DNA of 64,000 nt from Antrihabitans stalactiti (GTDB taxonomy: Bacteria; Actinomycetota; Actinomycetes; Mycobacteriales; Mycobacteriaceae). The notes under the pieces were generated by a model. The model saw nothing but the letters and a program-made list of their open reading frames with translations, made no database searches and was not told where the DNA came from. The stretch lies in contig NZ_VCQU01000004.1 in assembly GCF_012932915.1 (NCBI RefSeq), forward strand, positions 372,001-436,000, read 5' to 3'. The translations under genes and the position numbers were made by a program. Shown piece by piece: positions 56,246 to 64,000 of this stretch. Numbering within the stretch: the first letter of the stretch is position 1; the number at the start of each line of letters is the position of its first letter.

Positions 56246-56296
56246 GACCGAAGGACCCCTTCATGCAGTCAGCCTGCATGAAGGGGTCCTTCGGTC
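56246..56296. terminator. Very long perfect hairpin between whiB3 and groEL1
   Basis: Two 23-base arms (56246-56268 and 56274-56296) are exact complements around a 5-base loop. The element starts eight bases after the whiB3 stop and ends six bases before the groEL1 stop, so it can terminate both convergent genes. It has no T-run and is far longer than needed. Confidence 0.75.
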
Positions 56297-56301
56297 AATG
56301 C

Positions 56302-57942
<1,641 letters not shown>

Positions 57943-58046
57943 TCACGATCAGCGCGAACGCACACCGCCCCGGTTCCGAAATTCGGCGCCGGGGCGGAAG
58001 CGAGCTGGTTTCTTTCGAACGCCTGCTTGGGACTTACTTAGGTGAC

Positions 58047-58346
58047 TTACTTGGTGACGACTGCCAGCACGTCGCGTGCCGACAAAATCAGGTACTCCTG
58101 GCCGCCATACTTGATCTCGGTGCCGCCGTACTTGCTGTAGATGACGGTGTCGCCTTCCTTGACGTCGACCGGAATCCGGTCGCCCTTCTCGGAGACGCGA
58201 CCTTCACCAACGGCAATGACGGTGCCCTCTTGCGGCTTCTCTTTCGCCGTGTCGGGGATGACCAGGCCGGAGGCGGTCGTCGTCTCGGCCTCGTTGGCTT
58301 GGACGAGGATCTTGTCCTCGAGCGGCTTGATGTTCACGCTCGCCAC
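58047..58346 (-). CDS. groES: 10-kDa co-chaperonin GroES
   Basis: A 99-residue co-chaperonin with [16 protein letters not shown] at the N-terminus, the mobile loop [14 protein letters not shown] (about 19-32) and [28 protein letters not shown] at the end. It caps the GroEL ring. 125 bases separate it from groEL1; a CIRCE element lies 135 bases upstream. Confidence 0.97.
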   Translation of the reverse strand: MASVNIKPLEDKILVQANEAETTTASGLVIPDTAKEKPQEGTVIAVGEGRVSEKGDRIPVDVKEGDTVIYSKYGGTEIKYGGQEYLILSARDVLAVVTK

Positions 58347-58706
58347 GTTGAGCCCTCCACTTTCAGGGGTTGCATCGTCCGAAGCTGATCCTCGGACTTT
58401 CGATTGCTTTGCTTTGCGTAGATGTTGACCCTTCGCGTGACCCCGTCGTCGCGGGTGCCGGGACCAAACTCAGCGTCGACTAGCACTCTATACACGAGAG
58501 TGCCAGCGCTCAAGGGTGCCGTCTGCTCGAGCAGGTTTAGGGCTTCCAGAGTCGGGGAAAACGTGGCGAAACCACACGGCTCGATTTCCCATGTGATCTT
58601 CATTTCTGTAACGTTCAGATAACGGACAAGACTGTAGGGTCTTGAAGGAACAGTTAGCGGCGCGTTTGCGCCGGACGAACCGAACACCTGCGGCGGGAGG
58701 TGAGCG
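58347..58706. other. Divergent regulatory region of groES and the Hsp70-like gene
   Basis: A 360-base gap holding the CIRCE element at 58481-58505 and the promoters of groES (minus) and the Hsp70-like gene (plus). GGGAGGTGAG lies just before the latter's ATG. A CTCAAG half-site at 58512 resembles half of an HspR/HAIR motif but its partner is missing. No gene is seen in it. Confidence 0.6.
58481..58505. promoter_or_regulatory. CIRCE element (HrcA operator) of groES-groEL1
   Basis: TAGCACTC and GAGTGCCA flank a 9-base spacer, matching the CIRCE consensus TTAGCACTC-N9-GAGTGCTAA except at the outermost positions. Heat-shock repressor HrcA is expected to bind here. Confidence 0.9.
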
Positions 58707-60161
58707 ATGCGATCAGCACTGGGCATTTCAGCTGGTACCGAGGTCGTTTGCTCCGCCCTTCTGACCACAACTCCGAACGGCAACCAGGCCTTCGAGTACC
58801 GCGTCATGACCGCCGACGACGAGGCTAATACCGATCTGGGCGACCTCGTTGCCTCGTCGATCGATCTCATGACGACGCACGTGCACACCGAGACCATTCA
58901 TCCCGCGGGAATCGCTGTCGCCTATCGCACGAAGGAACAGACCCAGGCGATTCGCTCCGCCGTCGGCTCACGCCGTCGCGATCTCCATCTCGTCCCGGAA
59001 GCGGCCGCAGCGATCGCCTACCTGCGCAGCACCGGCGAGGTCGCGCAGAACGCCACCATCGCCACGTTCGACCTCGGCGCCTCGGGACTCACCATCAACG
59101 TGCTGGACCAGGTCGACGGAACCGTGCTCGACTCCCGTCGAACCACGGCGGTCAGCGGCTCCACGATCGACGCCCTCGTCGCCGGGCATCTGCTTGCCGA
59201 GCACTACGCCCGCGAACGTGGCGAACGACCAGGCAACTCTTTGCTGACGTCGCGCGCCCGCGTCGCGAAAGAACATCTGTCGACCAACGACGCTGTCACC
59301 GTCGACCACGTGGCAGGGCGTCCTCTGCAACTGACCAGAGTCGATTTCGAAGCCATCATCGGTGACCAGCTCGACGACGCTGCCGAGTTCGCGAAGTCGG
59401 TTTTCGACGACGCCGAGCGGCGACCCGAAATCGTGGCGGTCATCGGTGGCGGGGCGAACATTCCCGCGGTGCGCACCCGACTCGCCGACGCGCTCGAGAT
59501 CCCGATACTCGGCGTCGACGAACCCGAGGCTGTGATTGCGAAAGGTGCAGCACTGCTGGCCGATTCCGCCGGCCCATTGAGCTTCCCCGTCGTCAGTGTG
59601 GGTGCCGACGCCGCAGCGGGGACGTTCAGCAAGGTCGCGGGCGCCCTCATCGGCGCCTTCGTCGTGGTCGGGTTGATCATCGGATACGGCGTCCAAGCGT
59701 TGACGCCGTCGCCTGACGACACGAGCGGCGTTTCGCCTGCAGTTACCAGCGGGCTACAGACGACAGACTCGCAGGTTGCTGTCACGTCCGAGCCTGCGCC
59801 ACCTATCGAGACCGAGACGGGGCCTTCGTTCCCGACCTACGAATCGGCGCAGGTCCCAACGACAACGGCCCGTCGCGTCGACCCGCCGGTTGTGACGACG
59901 ACGATCGTGCGCCCGCCGATCACAACCACGCCCCCGCCGCCGTCGACGACGACCACTCCCAAGAAACCGGGTCCGACACTGCGCCCGGCTCCCGACCTGC
60001 CACTCATCCCGTGGCCGGAGATCGAGAAGTGGTTGCCGCGCCCACCGCAGCTCGGACCGACCGACAGCGTCACCGAGACCAACGCGACGACGGAATCCTC
60101 GGCGCCGGAATCACCCGAGCCACCATTTGCCCCTACACCGTTCGGACTGCTGCCACACTGA
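58707..60161 (+). CDS. Membrane-anchored degenerate Hsp70-like protein
   Basis: A 484-residue protein. Residues 1-295 form an actin/Hsp70-type nucleotide-binding fold: AAAAIAYL (95-102), a phosphate-2 loop FDLGASG (111-117) and adenosine motif VIGGGANIP (245-253). The phosphate-1 loop of Hsp70 (GIDLGTT) is altered to GISAGTE, losing its Asp, and there is no substrate-binding domain. Instead a membrane helix (about 308-330) leads to a Thr/Pro-rich exported tail of 150 residues. A sensor, scaffold or cell-wall role is more likely than folding activity. It interrupts the groES-tsaD order seen in M. tuberculosis. Confidence 0.75.
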   Translation: MRSALGISAGTEVVCSALLTTTPNGNQAFEYRVMTADDEANTDLGDLVASSIDLMTTHVHTETIHPAGIAVAYRTKEQTQAIRSAVGSRRRDLHLVPEAAAAIAYLRSTGEVAQNATIATFDLGASGLTINVLDQVDGTVLDSRRTTAVSGSTIDALVAGHLLAEHYARERGERPGNSLLTSRARVAKEHLSTNDAVTVDHVAGRPLQLTRVDFEAIIGDQLDDAAEFAKSVFDDAERRPEIVAVIGGGANIPAVRTRLADALEIPILGVDEPEAVIAKGAALLADSAGPLSFPVVSVGADAAAGTFSKVAGALIGAFVVVGLIIGYGVQALTPSPDDTSGVSPAVTSGLQTTDSQVAVTSEPAPPIETETGPSFPTYESAQVPTTTARRVDPPVVTTTIVRPPITTTPPPPSTTTTPKKPGPTLRPAPDLPLIPWPEIEKWLPRPPQLGPTDSVTETNATTESSAPESPEPPFAPTPFGLLPH

Positions 60162-60165
60162 GGAG

Positions 60166-61203
60166 CTACGCGAACACCTGGCTGATCGCGACCGACAGCC
60201 CCGGGTCGGTTGCAGCCGACAACTCCGACGGTGCAGCACCACCGGCCACCAGATGGGCACCGAGCGCCGCGATCATCACCCCGTTGTCCGTACACAACCG
60301 AGGTTTCGGCACCCGCAGTGTCAAACCTGCGGCAGCGCAACGCTCCTCCGCGAGCGCTCGAATGCGAGAGTTTGCCGTGGCACCGCCGCCGAGCACGAGA
60401 GTTTCGACCCCGAGGTCCGTTGCCGCACGAACCGCCTTCATCGTCAAGACGTCGGCGACCGCTTCCTGGAAGCTCGCCGCAATATCTGGGATCGACAACG
60501 GTTCTCCAGCGCGTTCCTTGCTTTCGACGTAGCGCGCCACCGCGGTCTTGAGGCCGGAGAACGAGAAGTCGTGGCGGCTGTCGCGCGGTCCGGTCATTCC
60601 GCGTGGGAACGCGATTGCAGACCGATCACCAAACTGCGCCGCCGAATCCAGCGCCGGACCGCCAGGGAAGCCGAGGCCCAGAAGCCGCGCGACTTTGTCG
60701 AAGGCTTCACCCGCCGCGTCGTCGACCGTGCTTCCCAGTTCCACGATCGGTTCGCTCAAGTCGGTCACGTGCAGCAGGTGCGTGTGCCCGCCCGAGACGA
60801 GAAGCGCGACGCACGCAGGCATCGGTCCGTGTTCGAGAGTGTCGACTGCAACGTGGCCGCCGAGATGATTCACCGCATAGAACGGCACGTCCCACGCGGC
60901 GGCATAGGCCTTCGCCGCAGCGACGCCGACCAGGAGCGCTCCGGCAAGCCCAGGTCCGATCGTGACCGCCAACGCGTCCGGAGTGCGGATTCCGGCTTGG
61001 GCCAACGCCTCCCGCATGGTCGGCACGATCGCTTCCAGGTGCGCACGCGATGCGATCTCCGGGACGACGCCACCGAATCGCGCATGCTCGTCGACGCTCG
61101 ACGCGACCGCATCGGCCAGCAGTTCGCACGTGCCGTCCGGGCGCCACCGCACGATGCCGACACCTGTCTCGTCACACGAACTTTCGATTCCCATGACGAT
61201 CAT
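60166..61203 (-). CDS. tsaD: tRNA N6-adenosine threonylcarbamoyltransferase
   Basis: A 345-residue ASKHA-fold enzyme forming t6A37 in tRNAs with TsaB and TsaE. It begins [14 protein letters not shown], has the metal-binding NHLGGHVAV (His residues near 111 and 115), SGGHTHLL and [12 protein letters not shown] in the nucleotide site. The ATG overlaps the rimI stop (ATGA). Last gene of the alr-hydrolase-tsaE-tsaB-rimI-tsaD run. Confidence 0.96.
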   Translation of the reverse strand: MIVMGIESSCDETGVGIVRWRPDGTCELLADAVASSVDEHARFGGVVPEIASRAHLEAIVPTMREALAQAGIRTPDALAVTIGPGLAGALLVGVAAAKAYAAAWDVPFYAVNHLGGHVAVDTLEHGPMPACVALLVSGGHTHLLHVTDLSEPIVELGSTVDDAAGEAFDKVARLLGLGFPGGPALDSAAQFGDRSAIAFPRGMTGPRDSRHDFSFSGLKTAVARYVESKERAGEPLSIPDIAASFQEAVADVLTMKAVRAATDLGVETLVLGGGATANSRIRALAEERCAAAGLTLRVPKPRLCTDNGVMIAALGAHLVAGGAAPSELSAATDPGLSVAISQVFA

Positions 61204-61685
61204 GAGCCGGCCACTTCCCCACTCGCGGCGAAACGCGCTGTGCGGCGCATCGTGTAGGCGTCGGCACCGCTCGGCTGGTAGTAGCGCGGCCGAGTACCTA
61301 CGATGGTGAACCCCGCCTTGCGGTACAACGTGATTGCGGGTTCGTTGTCGGTCCGTACCTCGAGAAACACTGGACCGCCATGCATCTCGGCCACGTCCAG
61401 GAGCACTCCCAACAACCGCGCACCGATGCCTTTGCCTTGATATTCCGGATCCACACCGATCGTGTGAATCTCCGACTCAGGCGCAATTCTGTTGCCCAGC
61501 ATGGCAACTCCGCCATAACCGACGAGCAGATCGCCTGACCGTGCGGCGAAATAACGGTTGTGACCTGCTGCAAGCTCGCTGCGGAATGCGGCTTCACTCC
61601 ACGGATCATCGCCTGGAAACAGCACTCGCTCCAGCGCGGCACAGCGCGGTGCATCCGCCTCGGTCAATGCTTCGATAGTGATCAT
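61200..61685 (-). CDS. rimI: Ribosomal protein S18-alanine N-acetyltransferase
   Basis: A 161-residue GNAT acetyltransferase with the CoA-binding [15 protein letters not shown] (87-101) and [18 protein letters not shown] (112-129), typical of RimI encoded in the TsaB-TsaD operon. It modifies the N-terminus of S18, and in mycobacteria probably other proteins. Overlaps tsaB and tsaD by four bases each. Confidence 0.92.
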   Translation of the reverse strand: MITIEALTEADAPRCAALERVLFPGDDPWSEAAFRSELAAGHNRYFAARSGDLLVGYGGVAMLGNRIAPESEIHTIGVDPEYQGKGIGARLLGVLLDVAEMHGGPVFLEVRTDNEPAITLYRKAGFTIVGTRPRYYQPSGADAYTMRRTARFAASGEVAGS

Positions 61686-62329
61686 CGCGCCGCCGCCGGC
61701 CGTTCGACGGCATCAGGGCGCCGAAGATAAAGCGGGACAAGAGGTTCGGGCTCGGCACCGGATTGCAGTGCGGCGGCTACCGAACCCACCAAGCCCACCG
61801 GAGACGGGCTCTCGATCGACGCGACCGGTAGGTCGAATCCCGCGGCATGAGCCGGCGAACCGGCGATGAGCTCAGCGCCTGCGACGTCGAGATCGGCAGG
61901 CTTGCAGACGTGCGGACCGTCGATACGACGCCTGCCGCTGTAGCGCGCCCAATACACCTCGCGGCGGCGAGCATCGGTGACCACCAACAACTCTCGGTCG
62001 GCCGTAACATCGAACGCAATCGCATCCAGACTGCACGTTCCGTGCACAGCGATGCCGAGCGCATCGGCGAACGCGGCTGCAGTGGCCATTCCGACGCGCA
62101 AGCCGGTGAATGGTCCGGGACCAGCTCCCACCACCACTGCCTCGAGATCAGCTGGGCGCAAACCTGCTTCGGCCAAACTCTCCAGAATCAGCGGAGTCAG
62201 AATCTCGGCGTGACCACGCGGATTCGTTGTCGCGCGACTGGCCAGCGCACGGACCGTTCCGTCCGCGGCGAGCTCGACGACGCCCGTCGTGACCACTGGT
62301 GTCGCGGTATCGATTGCCAGCAGAATCAC
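61682..62329 (-). CDS. tsaB: tRNA t6A synthesis protein TsaB
   Basis: A 215-residue inactive TsaD paralog that binds TsaD and TsaE. LLAIDTATPVVTTGVV (3-18), VVGAGPGPFTGLRVGMATA (around 65-83) and VVTDARRREVYWA (about 117-129) are the family blocks. The GTG at 62329 is chosen because it overlaps the tsaE stop (GTGA), has GGAG eight bases upstream and matches the usual N-terminus; a GTG five codons earlier is possible. Confidence 0.93.
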   Translation of the reverse strand: MILLAIDTATPVVTTGVVELAADGTVRALASRATTNPRGHAEILTPLILESLAEAGLRPADLEAVVVGAGPGPFTGLRVGMATAAAFADALGIAVHGTCSLDAIAFDVTADRELLVVTDARRREVYWARYSGRRRIDGPHVCKPADLDVAGAELIAGSPAHAAGFDLPVASIESPSPVGLVGSVAAALQSGAEPEPLVPLYLRRPDAVERPAAAR

Positions 62330-62778
62330 GACCGCCACTCCCACTGCACGGTCCGGACATCGGACTCCGGCTCACGTCGCAAGCGGACCAGCAAGTGCCG
62401 ATCGGCAAGGTGTTCGACCAGACCCTCGCCCCACTCGACAACGACGACCGCGTGTTCGAGATCGGTATCGAGGTCCAGCGCGTCTAGCTCGTCTAGCGGA
62501 TGTGGGCCCGCGCCGAGGCGGTAGGCATCGACGTGCACCATCGGCACCGGAGGTCCGTCCACTCGCTCGCCTGCGGGATGGCTGCGCGCGATGATGAACG
62601 TCGGTGACGTCACGCGGCCGCGGACACCGAGACCAGCCGCAATCCCCCTCGTCAGCGCCGTCTTTCCGGCGCCGAGCGGTCCGTCGAGGACGACGAGATC
62701 GCCTGCCTTGAGCTCTGCCGCGAGCGCAGCACCGAAGGCTTCGGTGTCGGCCGTCGTCGGCAGTTCTCGCTCAGCCAA
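62326..62778 (-). CDS. tsaE: tRNA t6A synthesis ATPase TsaE
   Basis: A 150-residue P-loop ATPase: Walker A GPLGAGKTAL (34-43), TSPTFIIA switch (56-63), HVDAYRL (77-83) and VEWGEGL (112-118), all canonical for TsaE. No ATG or GTG fits; the TTG at 62778 overlaps the preceding hydrolase stop region and gives a family-like N-terminus ([15 protein letters not shown]). Rv3422c equivalent. Confidence 0.92.
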   Translation of the reverse strand: MAERELPTTADTEAFGAALAAELKAGDLVVLDGPLGAGKTALTRGIAAGLGVRGRVTSPTFIIARSHPAGERVDGPPVPMVHVDAYRLGAGPHPLDELDALDLDTDLEHAVVVVEWGEGLVEHLADRHLLVRLRREPESDVRTVQWEWRS

Positions 62779-63832
62779 CGCGGACCCGCTTCGGCGTGCT
62801 CTGGTACACCCTCGCGCGGTCGAGCAATCGGTCCAATGCGTCGTTGACGACGTCGGGGAATTCCAGGTGGACCATATGGCCGGCACCCTCGACCCGAACG
62901 AGCTCGCTGTTGGGAAGCGCTTCCGCAATCTTCACTGCACCGGCGAACGGGATGACCATGTCGGCGTCGCCTGAGAGGACGAGGGCCGGAATGTCTTCGA
63001 GCACAGGCAACGTCGCGGTCTCGTCGTGCAATTCCAAAGCCTTCAAGAACTTTACGATCGTGACGACGGAGGTGTCGTCGATCATCTCGTAGGTGAATTT
63101 GGCGAGACTCGGACTCACATCGGTCCGAAACGATGCCGCGTGCAGGATCGGCCAGATGACAGTCCGAGCGGTGACGCGCCCCAACTGGACGAGTCCCGGC
63201 GATGCGCGAACCACGAGCCGAAAACCGTCGAGAGCAGGGTTGTGCAGATTTCGGCCGAGTCCATTGCGTGCGATCCCCGCCGCGGTGGTCGACAGCAGCC
63301 CGATGCCGACAACTCGACTCGCAAACAGTTCCGGAAACTGGCGCGCCGTAGCGAGGACCGTCATACCACCCATCGAATGCCCAACCAGGACAACAGGTCC
63401 GGTGGGCGCGACCGCGGCGATGACGGAATTGAGGTCTCGGCCGAGTTGCTCGATCGAGGAGTGCTCGTCAGGCGGTTCACCGGACAGCCCATGGCCGCGC
63501 AGGTCGTAGAACACCATCCTGACATCGTCCCAGCGGTCCGCGAGCAGTTTGCGTTGCAGATGAAACGACGTCATCCGATTGCTGAAACCGTGGCTGAACA
63601 CCATCGTGATCGCGGCATCGGGCGACCCACATTCGCGCACGGCGATTTCCACCCCGTCGTCTGCGATGACGGTGCGTGCGCGATCGGAATCGATCACACC
63701 GAAATTCTCGTCGGCGAACGGGTCACCATGCTTACGCTTGGCAACCTTGCGGACCGCGTGCGCTCCTGCCAGCCCGGCGAGGGCTACCGCGCTGACCGCG
63801 CCGCCGACCACCCCAGCGCGTTGGCGCTTCAT
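62771..63832 (-). CDS. Alpha/beta-fold hydrolase with N-terminal membrane segment
   Basis: A 353-residue hydrolase. A hydrophobic stretch at residues 8-24 may anchor it to the membrane or act as a signal. HGFSNRM (80-86) is the oxyanion region, [10 protein letters not shown] follows, the nucleophile is in GHSMGGM (around Ser149), acid in SGDADMVIP and His in [10 protein letters not shown]. The ATG overlaps the alr stop (ATGA). Substrate unknown; it lies within the alr-tsa operon. Confidence 0.85.
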   Translation of the reverse strand: MKRQRAGVVGGAVSAVALAGLAGAHAVRKVAKRKHGDPFADENFGVIDSDRARTVIADDGVEIAVRECGSPDAAITMVFSHGFSNRMTSFHLQRKLLADRWDDVRMVFYDLRGHGLSGEPPDEHSSIEQLGRDLNSVIAAVAPTGPVVLVGHSMGGMTVLATARQFPELFASRVVGIGLLSTTAAGIARNGLGRNLHNPALDGFRLVVRASPGLVQLGRVTARTVIWPILHAASFRTDVSPSLAKFTYEMIDDTSVVTIVKFLKALELHDETATLPVLEDIPALVLSGDADMVIPFAGAVKIAEALPNSELVRVEGAGHMVHLEFPDVVNDALDRLLDRARVYQSTPKRVRVG

Positions 63833-64000
63833 GTGGTCTCCTCCCCGCCGACATGCCTGCGCACGGTCCGGCCGCGCATCCCGGTGACGATTTCGTAGTG
63901 AATTGTGCCCAGCGTATCGGCCCAGTCTTGAGCGCGCGGTCCACCGCGATCGCCGGTGCCGAACAGCTCAGCTTCGTCACCCTCCTCGACGCCACCGCCG
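63829..64000 (-). CDS. alr: Alanine racemase, C-terminal fragment (cut by window edge)
   Basis: Only the last 56 codons are visible. They read as the end of alanine racemase: [21 protein letters not shown], then [18 protein letters not shown] and VRRHVGG, containing the conserved C-terminal beta-domain blocks. The enzyme makes D-alanine for peptidoglycan. Position matches Rv3423c, next to the tsaE-tsaB-rimI-tsaD genes. Confidence 0.9.
   Translation of the reverse strand, partial: GGGVEEGDEAELFGTGDRGGPRAQDWADTLGTIHYEIVTGMRGRTVRRHVGGEETT

Noticed and set aside
58512-58517. HspR/HAIR half-site CTCAAG near groES
   Set aside because: Its CTTGAG partner at the required spacing is missing, so only the CIRCE element is supported.

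Overview
The window is one contiguous high-GC actinobacterial chromosome segment with no mobile elements, tRNA or rRNA genes that I can see. It looks like a mycolic-acid actinomycete of the Rhodococcus/Nocardia type. From about 18 kb to the right edge the gene content and order follow the Mycobacterium tuberculosis Rv3335c-Rv3423c stretch as I remember it: yhjD-trpS, icd, metY(metC)-metX, DUF3017-folD, trmL, dnaE2, imuA'-imuB, guaA, guaB3-guaB2, DUF5319, rsdA-sigD, Rv3415c-like, whiB3, groEL1-groES, tsaD-rimI-tsaB-tsaE, alr. Accessory genes are scattered between these. A SAM-IV riboswitch, LexA boxes and a CIRCE element fit the same lineage.

Positions 1-17.9 kb are the unusual part. A minus-strand run of eleven tightly packed, mostly overlapping genes (13195 down to 3400) encodes a DUF6875-like protein, then arylformamidase, tryptophan 2,3-dioxygenase and kynureninase. 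These are followed by an O/C-methyltransferase, a luciferase-like flavin monooxygenase, a UbiG-like methyltransferase, a Baeyer-Villiger-type flavin monooxygenase and three genes of unknown role. Divergent from it, a plus-strand operon (13972-17879) encodes a UbiA-type prenyltransferase, a shortened UbiE-like methyltransferase, a long-chain polyprenyl diphosphate synthase and a geranylgeranyl-reductase-family flavoprotein. A second reductase of that family and an FtsX-type permease lie at the left edge. Read together, this predicts a pathway from tryptophan through kynurenine to (hydroxy)anthranilate, which is then polyprenylated, methylated, hydroxylated and partly saturated. The product would be a prenylated aminobenzoquinone-like or other meroterpenoid compound, logically parallel to the animal rhodoquinone route. 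No PKS or NRPS genes are visible. A perfect 9+4+9 inverted repeat sits in the divergent promoter region.

From 18-32 kb: yhjD; an SRPBCC-MarR-trpS operon with a 20-bp palindrome at its start; a barnase/barstar-like pair; an SCP2 protein; a hydrolase; icd; a divergent MFS pump/TetR pair; and metY-metX. The metY leader holds a SAM-IV riboswitch and, after it, a six-residue reading frame (Met-Cys-Cys-Cys-Ser-Gly) with an ideal Shine-Dalgarno sequence, suggesting a second, cysteine-sensing layer. folD, a pentapeptide-repeat protein and trmL follow.

From 32-48 kb: the SOS mutasome genes dnaE2, imuA' and imuB with candidate LexA boxes; several accessory enzymes and regulators; a membrane Ser/Thr kinase; a two-component system whose sensor carries a PspC domain; and a divergent PspC protein. 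From 48-64 kb: purine genes (guaA, guaB3, guaB2); the SigD/anti-SigD pair; whiB3; groEL1/groES; a membrane-anchored, degenerate Hsp70-like protein; and the tRNA t6A operon ending in alr, which is cut by the window edge.
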